A stretch of DNA of 10,149 bases from positions 1-10,149 of the forward strand of contig JBFGWM010000093.1 of assembly GCA_041588495.1 (NCBI GenBank), read 5' to 3'. The DNA is from JBFGWM01 sp041588495. GTDB taxonomy: Bacteria > Pseudomonadota > Gammaproteobacteria > Pseudomonadales > JBFGWM01. The position numbers and the translations under genes were made by a program. This document shows positions 1 to 6,364 of this stretch, piece after piece. Each line of letters opens with the position of its first letter. The stretch's first letter is position 1. The notes below the pieces were generated by a model. That model was not told the DNA's origin. It did not search any database and saw only the letters and a list, made by a program, of their open reading frames with translations.

Positions 1-1260
1 ACCGTGGTGCCGGACCGGGTCGCCATGGCCATTGCGCGGTCGGCCCGCAACCGGACGGGGTTCGCGCTGCTGGTGGTGGACATCTGCTGTCTCGCGGCGG
101 TCAACGACCGGCATGGTCACCAGGTCGGCGATCAGCTCCTGGCCATCGTCGCGAAGCGCCTGGGCGAGGGCGTGCGCGCCACCGATTCGGTGTGCCGGCT
201 GGGCAGCACGGAGTTCCTGGTGATGCTGGAGGAGGGCAGTGCGGAAAACCTGCTGCGGGTCGCCGGTGACCTGGTCGGGTCGCTGGCCGATCCGGCGCGC
301 ATCGAGCAGGCCAGTATTCCGATCGTCAGCGCGGCCGGTGTCGCCCACCATCCCGCTCACGGCGACACGCCGGAGGCCCTGCTGCGCCGGGCGGACATCG
401 CCCGACGCCACGCGCGGGGCAGTTCTGTGCCGCTGGCGGTGTACGAGAACGGCCAGGAAGAGTCTCACCTGCGCGAGATCGCGTTGCTGAACGACCTTGC
501 CACGGCGATCGTTCATGACCAGTTGTTTATGCACTACCAGCCCAAGATGAGCCTGAGTTCCGGCAGCGTGGGGCAGGTGGAGGCGCTGGTGCGCTGGGAT
601 CATCCGCAGTTGGGCCGCGTTCCACCGGACGAGTTCATCCCGATCGCGGAACGCAGTGGCCAGGTGCGGCACCTGACCCGCTGGGTGATCGAGGCCGTGA
701 TGCGTCAGCAGAGCGACTGGCGGGACGCGGGTCTCGAGGTGCCGGTTGCCATCAACCTGTCCACCGTGGACCTTGCCGATCCGGATTTTCCGCGCACCCT
801 GGGCATACTTGCGAAAGTGCACAGCGCGGTGCCTTCCCAGCTGCTGTTCGAGATCACCGAGAGTTCGATCATGAGCGACCTGGCGGTCACCAGCGCGGTG
901 ATCGACGCGGTGCGCGAGGCCGGTTACCAGATCGCCATCGATGACTTCGGGACCGGTTACTCTTCCCTGGCGCAGTTGAAGCGCCTGCCGGTGCGCGAGC
1001 TGAAAATCGACAAGTCCTTTGTCAGCCGCCTGCAGGAGGGTACGGATGATGCGGTCATCGTGCGCTCCACCATCGAGATGGCGCACAATATGGGCCTGGT
1101 GGTGGTCGCGGAAGGCGTGGAGGACGAGGCGGTCATCGAACTGCTGGCACGCTGGAACTGCGACATGATCCAGGGCTACCATCTGAGCCGGCCGATGGAC
1201 TCAGCGAGCCTCGCCACCTGGCTGAAAGAGCGGATGCCCGGCACGCAAGGTGTGGCCTGA
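1..1260 (+). CDS. GGDEF/EAL c-di-GMP signalling protein, 5'-truncated by the window edge
   Basis: Likely cyclic-di-GMP phosphodiesterase (c-di-GMP to pGpG) with a degenerate cyclase domain. Residues are numbered from the GTG codon at position 4. That codon is probably internal: the first in-frame residues, TVVPDR, align with the family motif TGLPNR at the start of a GGDEF domain, so the true start and any sensor domain lie upstream. The GGDEF domain spans about 1-145. NDRHGHQVGD is conserved, but the signature reads GSTEF (67-71) and the second metal-ligand Asp of the usual DxD is Cys28, so cyclase activity is unlikely. An RxxD (Arg58 to Asp61) sits five residues before the signature, as in an inhibitory site. 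The EAL domain (about 155-410) keeps E193 of EALVRW, N251, E283 of EITES, D313/D314 of DDFGTGYSS, K334 of KIDKSF, E370 of AEGVE and Q390 of QGY. It should therefore be catalytically competent. Confidence 0.93.
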   Translation, partial: TVVPDRVAMAIARSARNRTGFALLVVDICCLAAVNDRHGHQVGDQLLAIVAKRLGEGVRATDSVCRLGSTEFLVMLEEGSAENLLRVAGDLVGSLADPARIEQASIPIVSAAGVAHHPAHGDTPEALLRRADIARRHARGSSVPLAVYENGQEESHLREIALLNDLATAIVHDQLFMHYQPKMSLSSGSVGQVEALVRWDHPQLGRVPPDEFIPIAERSGQVRHLTRWVIEAVMRQQSDWRDAGLEVPVAINLSTVDLADPDFPRTLGILAKVHSAVPSQLLFEITESSIMSDLAVTSAVIDAVREAGYQIAIDDFGTGYSSLAQLKRLPVRELKIDKSFVSRLQEGTDDAVIVRSTIEMAHNMGLVVVAEGVEDEAVIELLARWNCDMIQGYHLSRPMDSASLATWLKERMPGTQGVA

Positions 1261-1269
1261 AATCAGGCC
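1254..1269. terminator. Short palindrome spanning two convergent stop codons, possible bidirectional terminator
   Basis: GGCCTGAAATCAGGCC is a perfect inverted repeat. It can fold on either strand into a six-base-pair GC-rich stem with a four-base loop (AAAT). It contains the TGA stop of the GGDEF/EAL gene and the stop of the opposing DUF3754 gene, which are separated by only two bases. No T-run follows on either side, so it is not a canonical intrinsic terminator. A role in ending or blocking convergent transcription is inference from position; part of the symmetry comes automatically from two facing TGA codons. Confidence 0.3.
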
Positions 1270-2513
1270 GGGTTGGCGAAGCGTAAGAAGTCGTCCCAGC
1301 GTTGATCGAGCAGGCGTAGCGCCTCGTCCAGCGGCAGCGCCCGGTAGCGCTCGCCGTTGCGCAGGGCCAGGCCGAGCCGCTCCAGCTTGGCGAGGGCGTC
1401 GTCGGCCTCGAAGTCCAGCTCCGTGCCCCAGCGTTCCCGGAACCAGGCCTCCACCGCGTCGTCGAGTTCGCGCTCGGTCATCTCGCGTTCCGCCAGGAGC
1501 AGGGCGTGGTAGGCGATCATGCTCTCCTTGCACTCCTCCTCCTCGGCTGAATCGATCAGCCGGTGAAAGACGCCGGCGTTGTTGTCGAGGTTCTTGAAAT
1601 AAAGGTTGTCGGTGAGCGCCTTCATGAACTGGATCTTGCGGTTCTTGAACTTGTTGAACTGGCGCCACAGGTAGCCGGCCAGCGTGCCGAGGCCGACCGC
1701 CAGGGTCACCAGGGCCGCCTGGTTGATGCTCACCGGCTCGGCCCTGAGGCCGATGGTGAAGGCGATGAACGCGCCGACCAGGAGCAGCGTGGGGCCGAGC
1801 TTGGTGGCGACCACCGCGATGCTGCCGGCGGCGGCCGGTACGCCGATCAGGATCTTGTCGATCGGCTTCATGCGCACCTCGGTGTTCGGGAACAGCATCT
1901 CGAGGTCGGCCTTGGGAACGTTCTGGAACAACTTGAGCAGGGTGGAGCCGGGCACGAACATGAGGTTGCGGCGACCCTGGCGCTCAAAGTATTCGGCATC
2001 GCGGAACTTCACATACACCAGGACCCGGTCGTAGTTGGTGAACTCGATCTCGCGCCGGCGCAGGCCGAACAGCTCGACCAGGGTCTCTGTGCGCCGTGAC
2101 TCGCCGCGGCGGAAGAACAGCACTTCCTCGAAATCGTCGAAGTCGACCTCGAGACGGATCTTGAACAGGGACTCCTCGAGCATCGCGCGCTCGAGGTCCT
2201 CGCGGGTGACCGCGACATAGTTGGCGGCCTGCAGCACGTTGCGCAACTCGGTGGCCAGTTCGCGGGTGTCGGCGGCCTCCGGCGGAACCGGCGCGGGCAG
2301 GGTGTCGGCGTCCGGGTTGACCGGGGCGTATAAATCCTTGAGGTTTTCCAGGCGCTGGTGAAACTCGAAGTGGAAGATGCTGGAGACCAGTTCGCAAAAC
2401 TGGCTGAATCCCGTGCGTCGGGCGGCGTCGAGACCGGGGTCCGCGAGACACATGCGGACCAGGTCGGCCTTCCTGAACGGGATAAAATGCTCGCTTGCGG
2501 TCGTTCCCTGCAT
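1263..2513 (-). CDS. DUF3754 / TMEM143-like membrane protein
   Basis: A 416-residue protein of unknown function. It is recognised as the DUF3754 family, which includes mitochondrial TMEM143 and plant/cyanobacterial proteins, from the block LFQNVPKADLEMLFPNTEVR (about 195-214), followed by hydrophobic segments and then a Phe-Lys-Asn-Leu-Asp-Asn-Asn stretch (about 306-312) and an acidic EEEECKE (324-330). The roughly 220-residue N-terminal part is soluble and charged. Hydrophobic segments fall at about 221-256 (one long or two short) and 264-283. The C-terminal part is acidic and helical and ends in a region that looks like a small winged-helix-type fold, which is inference. The ATG at 2513 is chosen because GGAAG lies seven bases upstream on the minus strand. 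It is transcribed divergently from the permease gene and is probably a single-gene unit. No enzymatic motif is visible. Family assignment is fairly firm; function is unknown. Confidence 0.85.
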   Translation of the reverse strand: MQGTTASEHFIPFRKADLVRMCLADPGLDAARRTGFSQFCELVSSIFHFEFHQRLENLKDLYAPVNPDADTLPAPVPPEAADTRELATELRNVLQAANYVAVTREDLERAMLEESLFKIRLEVDFDDFEEVLFFRRGESRRTETLVELFGLRRREIEFTNYDRVLVYVKFRDAEYFERQGRRNLMFVPGSTLLKLFQNVPKADLEMLFPNTEVRMKPIDKILIGVPAAAGSIAVVATKLGPTLLLVGAFIAFTIGLRAEPVSINQAALVTLAVGLGTLAGYLWRQFNKFKNRKIQFMKALTDNLYFKNLDNNAGVFHRLIDSAEEEECKESMIAYHALLLAEREMTERELDDAVEAWFRERWGTELDFEADDALAKLERLGLALRNGERYRALPLDEALRLLDQRWDDFLRFANPA

Positions 2514-2544
2514 GAACCATCTTCCATTGCGTTCCGAGAGTTAC

Positions 2545-2573
2545 ATTTAAAGCGGAAAGCGTGGACGTCGCAA
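2545..2573 (-). promoter_or_regulatory. Candidate sigma70-type promoter for the DUF3754 gene
   Basis: Read on the minus strand, TTGCGA (2573-2568) and TTAAAT (2550-2545) are separated by 17 bases. Each hexamer matches four of six consensus positions. A start site near 2538 would give a leader of about 25 bases, enough for the GGAAG ribosome site. The stretch is the only AT-rich patch in the 97-base divergent intergenic region. No equally good candidate was found on the plus strand for the permease gene. Confidence 0.3.
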
Positions 2574-2597
2574 ACGCGGGACGCGGCACCCGGGCAC

Positions 2598-2604
2598 AGG
2601 GGAG
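2598..2604 (+). promoter_or_regulatory. Ribosome binding site deciding a TTG start
   Basis: AGGGGAG lies six bases before the TTG at 2611, good Shine-Dalgarno strength and spacing. It supports the TTG as start of the permease rather than the next in-frame ATG codons (2662 and 2668), which lie at the start of the first membrane segment and have no comparable site. Confidence 0.7.
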
Positions 2605-2610
2605 ACCGGC

Positions 2611-3846
2611 TTGAGCGAAAGACCTGTCGACGGTGAACCGGCCCTGCGCAGGGTGATCGGCATGCCGATGCTGGTGCTCTACGGCACCGGGACCATGCTG
2701 GGCGCCGGCATCTACGTGCTGGTGGGGCCGATTGCGGCGGTGAGTGGCATGCACGCGCCGGTCGCCTTCCTCGTGGCCGCCGTGGTGGTCAGTTTCAGCG
2801 CACTGAGTTACGGGGAACTCAGCGCGCGTTTCCCGCGCAGCGGCGGCGAGGCGGTCTACGTGCAGGAGGCGTTCGGTCGTCCGCTGTTGTCAGGACTGAC
2901 CGGTTGGGCGATCGTGGCCACCGGCGTGGTGTCGTCGGCGACCATGGCGCGCGGCTTCGTCGGTTACCTGGAGGTGTTTGTCGGGCTGCCCGAGTGGGTG
3001 GCAATTGCCGGCCTGGTCGCGCTGACCGGGGGGGTCGCCGCCTGGGGCGTGCGCCAGACGGTATGGCTTGCGGGCGTGATCACCTGCCTGGAAGTCGCCG
3101 GCCTGGCGGCGGTGATCTGGGTGTGCCGGGCGCCCCTGGCGGAAGCGGCGCGCGGGCTGGACTTCTACATGCCGGGGGCGGACGTCACCGCCTGGGCCGG
3201 GGTGGCGGGAGGCGCCTTCATCGCCTTCTACGCGTTCATCGGTTTCGAGGACATGGTCAACATGGCCGAGGAGGTGCGTGAACCGCGGCGGACGCTGCCG
3301 TGGGCCATCGTGATCGCGCTGGCGGTGGCCAGTCTGCTGTACGTCCTGGTGGCCCTGGCCGCGGTCTCGGCCATGCCGATCAGCCAGCTCGCGGCGAGCC
3401 GGGCCCCCTTCGCCGACCTGTTCGCACTCAACAGCCGCATTCCCCCGGGGGCGATCTCGGCGGTCAGCATGATCGCCATCGTCAACGGTGCGCTGGTGCA
3501 GATCGTGATGGGTGCGCGGGTTTGTTACGGCATGGCGCGCCAGGGGAACGCACCCCGGGTGTTCGGCAAGGTCCATCCGGCCACCGGCACCCCCGTCGCC
3601 GCGACGGCCGCGGTGACCCTGGTCGTGCTGCTGCTTGCCCTCAGCATACCCCTGGTGCGGCTTGCGGAACTGACCAGTTTCGTCATCCTGTTGGTATTCG
3701 CCCTGGTCAATGGCGCACTGGTCACCCTGCAGGCGCGGGAGCGGGTCAGTGGAAAACGGGCCGGCCGCGGCCTGCCGGCCGTGGTGCCGGTGTTGGGGCT
3801 GGTTTGCAGCCTGCTGTTCCTGGCCAGCGGGGCGTTCAGCGGTTGA
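2611..3846 (+). CDS. APC-superfamily amino acid/organocation permease
   Basis: Inner-membrane secondary transporter of 411 residues. It belongs to the amino acid-polyamine-organocation superfamily, AA_permease_2-like. The first membrane helix carries the glycine-rich unwound segment GTMLGAGI (27-34), which in APC transporters contacts the substrate backbone. The helix-6 block FYAFIGFEDMVNMAEEV (206-222) followed by REPRRTLP matches the family pattern YAFxGFE...AEE..NPxRxIP. About eleven or twelve hydrophobic helices fill the rest, ending close to the C-terminus, so the protein is compact for the family. Translation starts at a TTG with a strong ribosome site. Seventeen bases separate its stop from the preferred start of the acyl-CoA synthetase, suggesting co-transcription. 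Substrate cannot be read from the sequence: amino acids are the family default, and a link to lipid metabolism is only suggested by context. Confidence 0.9.
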   Translation: MSERPVDGEPALRRVIGMPMLVLYGTGTMLGAGIYVLVGPIAAVSGMHAPVAFLVAAVVVSFSALSYGELSARFPRSGGEAVYVQEAFGRPLLSGLTGWAIVATGVVSSATMARGFVGYLEVFVGLPEWVAIAGLVALTGGVAAWGVRQTVWLAGVITCLEVAGLAAVIWVCRAPLAEAARGLDFYMPGADVTAWAGVAGGAFIAFYAFIGFEDMVNMAEEVREPRRTLPWAIVIALAVASLLYVLVALAAVSAMPISQLAASRAPFADLFALNSRIPPGAISAVSMIAIVNGALVQIVMGARVCYGMARQGNAPRVFGKVHPATGTPVAATAAVTLVVLLLALSIPLVRLAELTSFVILLVFALVNGALVTLQARERVSGKRAGRGLPAVVPVLGLVCSLLFLASGAFSG

Positions 3847-3863
3847 GGAGGATGAAGGCGACG

Positions 3864-5681
3864 ATGACTGCGGACCTGGTGCGAATTCCCGACGTGATGC
3901 GCGGGCTGACCAACCTGAAGCGTCGGTTCGGTCCGACCAGCAGGGCGTTCCGCATTCTCGCCCTGGCGCGCGGCGACGCCCGCATGTCGATCGGCCAGGT
4001 CCTGCAGGAGACCGCGGCCCGCCACCCGGAGCGTCCGGCCATCCTGTTCGAGAACCGGACCCTTTCCTACCGGGGCTTCAACGCCAAGGTCAACCGCATG
4101 GCCCGTGCCCTGCAGGCGCAGGGCGTGCGCCACGGTCACGCGGTCGCGGTGTTGATGGAGAACTCGCCATCGCTGCTGATCGTGGTCGCGGCGACCGTCA
4201 AGCTGGGCGCGATCGCGGCGCTGGTCAACACCTCCCAGCGTGGTGAGGTGCTGCTGCACAGCCTGGGCCTGTGCAAGGCGAGAGCCCTGGTGGCCGGGCC
4301 GGAAATGCTCGATGCCGTGGCGGAGATCAAGCTGGATGGCCTGGACCCGCTGCCGCAATGCATGTTTCTCGACGATTCCGGACAGGCCGCCGCGCCGGAA
4401 GGCTACCTGGACCTGCGCGAACTGGCCGCGGGTCGCGATGCGTCGAATCCTGACACGGTGGCCGGCGTGCGCCTGCAGGACGCGGCGTTCTACGTGTTCA
4501 CCTCGGGTACGACCGGGCTGCCGAAGGCCAGCATCATGTCCCATTTTCGCTGGGTGAAGGCCATGGCCGGCGTGGGTTACGTGGCCCTGGACATGCAACC
4601 CGATGATGTTTTCTATTGCGCGCTGCCGCTCTACCACAACAATGCCCTGACCCTGTCCTGGGGAGCCGCCCTGTCCGGTGGCAGTGCGCTGGCCATCGCG
4701 CGCAAGTTCAGCGCCAGCCGCTTCTGGGAGGACATCCACCGTCACGACGCGAGCTGTTTCTGTTACATCGGCGAGTTCTGCCGCTACCTGATGGCGCAGC
4801 CGCCTTCCGACCTGGATCGTGGTCACCGCGTGGACCGCATCATGGGCAACGGCCTGCGCCCGGACATCTGGAGCGGTTTCAAGGAGCGGTTCGGCATCGA
4901 CCGGGTGCTGGAGTTCTATGGCGCCAGCGAGTCGAACATCGCCTTCGTGAATTTCTTCAATCTCGACAACACCGTGGGCTTCTGCCCGGTGCCTTACGCG
5001 ATCGTGCGCTATGACGTGGAGAACGACCGCCCGGTGCGCAATGCCCGGGGTCGCCTGGTGCGGGTGAAAAAGGGGGAGACCGGGCTGCTGATCGGCGAGG
5101 TCACCGACAAGACGCCGTACGATGGGTACACCGATCCTGAGGCCAGTGAGAAGAAGTTGTTGCGCGACGTGTTCCGCAAGGGCGACTGCTGGTTCAACAC
5201 GGGCGACCTGATGCGCGAACTCGGCTGCCGCCACGCGCAGTTCGTCGACCGTCTCGGCGACACCTTTCGCTGGAAGGGCGAGAACGTTTCCACAACCGAG
5301 GTCGAGCAGGTGCTCAACGAGGTGGACGGCGTGGCCCAGGCCGTGGTCTACGGGGTGGAGGTGCCCGGCTGCGACGGCCGCGCGGGCATGGCCTGCCTGG
5401 TGCCGGAGCAGGGTGAGGCCGGTCGCGTCGACCCCGACGCGGTGTTGCGCGCCGCCCGCGCCCGGCTCCCGGCTTACGCGGTTCCGTTGTTCCTGCGGGT
5501 GCGTGGCGAGATCGAGACCACGGCCACCTTCAAGACCATGAAGACCGGCCTGCGCGCCGACGGTTTTGATCCCGGGGAATGCGCGGACCCGCTGTACGTG
5601 CTGCTGCCTGGCGAGGATGCCTTCCGGTCGCTGGACCACGCATTGTTCGACGCCATCGGCGCCGGCGAATACCGATTCTGA
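3864..5681 (+). CDS. FATP-type long-chain acyl-CoA synthetase (AMP-binding enzyme)
   Basis: Activates fatty acids to acyl-CoA via an acyl-adenylate, using ATP and CoA. The 605-residue length and motifs match the FATP/very-long-chain branch of the ANL superfamily. P-loop TSGTTGLPK is at 213-221, YGASESN (A5-type) at 352-358, NTGDL with Asp448 (A7), and the hinge/FATP signature around DRLGDTFRWKGENVSTTEVE (R469, K471, E473). Near the C-terminus a PGCDGRAGMA segment precedes the final domain. No N-terminal membrane helix or signal peptide is evident, so it is cytoplasmic or peripheral. Start: ATG 3864 is preferred, although ATG 3852 (four residues longer) is in frame. The GGAGG at 3847-3851 abuts 3852, which is too close, and lies 12 bases from 3864, with an AAGG at five bases. 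It lies between the permease and DUF1569 genes in a tight co-directional run. It plausibly feeds the downstream WS/DGAT with acyl-CoA (inference). Confidence 0.92.
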   Translation: MTADLVRIPDVMRGLTNLKRRFGPTSRAFRILALARGDARMSIGQVLQETAARHPERPAILFENRTLSYRGFNAKVNRMARALQAQGVRHGHAVAVLMENSPSLLIVVAATVKLGAIAALVNTSQRGEVLLHSLGLCKARALVAGPEMLDAVAEIKLDGLDPLPQCMFLDDSGQAAAPEGYLDLRELAAGRDASNPDTVAGVRLQDAAFYVFTSGTTGLPKASIMSHFRWVKAMAGVGYVALDMQPDDVFYCALPLYHNNALTLSWGAALSGGSALAIARKFSASRFWEDIHRHDASCFCYIGEFCRYLMAQPPSDLDRGHRVDRIMGNGLRPDIWSGFKERFGIDRVLEFYGASESNIAFVNFFNLDNTVGFCPVPYAIVRYDVENDRPVRNARGRLVRVKKGETGLLIGEVTDKTPYDGYTDPEASEKKLLRDVFRKGDCWFNTGDLMRELGCRHAQFVDRLGDTFRWKGENVSTTEVEQVLNEVDGVAQAVVYGVEVPGCDGRAGMACLVPEQGEAGRVDPDAVLRAARARLPAYAVPLFLRVRGEIETTATFKTMKTGLRADGFDPGECADPLYVLLPGEDAFRSLDHALFDAIGAGEYRF

Positions 5682-5682
5682 G

Positions 5683-5689
5683 AGGGGGG
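5683..5689 (+). promoter_or_regulatory. Purine-rich ribosome binding site deciding the DUF1569 start
   Basis: AGGGGGG sits immediately after the synthetase stop codon. It is about six bases from the ATG at 5696 but touches the alternative in-frame ATG at 5690. Spacing therefore favours 5696, which also gives an N-terminus that begins a few residues before the twin-arginine motif. Confidence 0.55.
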
Positions 5690-5695
5690 ATGTGC

Positions 5696-6274
5696 ATGAC
5701 TGGCAGCAGCAACCGGGCATCTGATCCGCGGCGACGGGCCTTCCTGCGTGATGCCGCCCTGTTTTGCGTCGCGGCCGGTGCGGGTCCGTTGGCGTTGACG
5801 GGCTGTGGCGGCGACGGACGCACCCACCTGGCCACCGCGGATGACGTGTGGCAGGTGATCGACGCGCTGCGCGCATCCGCCACCGTGAAGATCGAGGGCG
5901 CCTGGAACCCGGTGCAGGTGTTCACCCATCTCGCGCAGAGCATCGAGTTCTCGATGTCCGGGTACCCCGAGTCGAAGGGCGCCCTGTTCCAGTCCACCGT
6001 GGGCAGCGCGGCGTTTGCCGTGTTCGCCTGGCGTGGCCGGATGCACCATGACCTTGGCGAACCGATACCCGGCGCCCCGGCGCTGCCCACCGCGGGCGAC
6101 TGGCGTCCGGCACTGGAGCGCTTCGCGGCGTCGTTCAAGGCCTTTCTCGAGTGGCAGGGGCCCCTGCGCCCGCACTTCGCTTACGGTGCGCTGTCCCGTG
6201 ACGAGTACCTGCTCGCCCACGTGATGCACCTCGACAATCATCTCGACCAGTTCCGGCCGCGGCCCGCGGCATGA
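5696..6274 (+). CDS. DUF1569 (DinB/YfiT-like) protein with Tat-type lipoprotein signal
   Basis: A 192-residue exported protein. The N-terminus has a twin-arginine motif, RRRAFLRD (12-19), a hydrophobic stretch and a lipobox LTGC ending at Cys37. This suggests export folded by the Tat system, then lipidation and membrane anchoring. The mature part matches DUF1569, a DinB-superfamily four-helix bundle: WNPVQVFTHLAQSIEFSM with His78, the segment GYPESKGALFQSTVG (89-103), EPIPGAP (122-128), and the C-terminal helix AHVMHLDNHLDQF with His175, His178 and His182. In DinB-like folds three histidines typically bind a divalent metal; His78 plus two of the C-terminal histidines could do so here (inference). 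No substrate is known for the family. The gene follows the synthetase by 14 bases and is probably in the same transcript. The twin arginines and lipobox are clear; Tat rather than Sec use is probable, not proven. Confidence 0.85.
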   Translation: MTGSSNRASDPRRRAFLRDAALFCVAAGAGPLALTGCGGDGRTHLATADDVWQVIDALRASATVKIEGAWNPVQVFTHLAQSIEFSMSGYPESKGALFQSTVGSAAFAVFAWRGRMHHDLGEPIPGAPALPTAGDWRPALERFAASFKAFLEWQGPLRPHFAYGALSRDEYLLAHVMHLDNHLDQFRPRPAA

Positions 6275-6308
6275 TCCGGTTGTGCGTGTGCGGAGCCCGG
6301 GACCGGTC

Positions 6309-6317
6309 TGCTATCGT
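6309..6317 (+). promoter_or_regulatory. Weak candidate extended -10 element upstream of the WS/DGAT gene
   Basis: TGC followed by TATCGT (6312-6317) resembles an extended -10 element (TGn plus a hexamer matching four of six positions). No good -35 box lies at the right distance. It is in the 90-base gap between the DUF1569 and WS/DGAT genes, the largest gap in the four-gene block, so a separate promoter for the acyltransferase is possible. Evidence is weak. Confidence 0.22.
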
Positions 6318-6364
6318 AAAGTGATCGGGTTTGTACCGCCCCCGGAACTGGATTACCCGGCCCC

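Noticed and set aside
3300..3851. Upstream extension of the synthetase frame to give a 793-residue protein overlapping the permease
   Set aside because: The extra 180-odd residues are low-complexity Gly/Arg/Pro-rich and lie out of frame within the permease; the synthetase family begins near the ATG at 3852/3864.
3525..5876. A 783-codon open frame on the minus strand, opposite the acyl-CoA synthetase and parts of its neighbours
   Set aside because: The opposite strand encodes well-recognised proteins across the whole span. The antisense product is rich in His, Arg, Gln and Gly, with no recognisable domain, as expected for the complement of a GC-rich gene.
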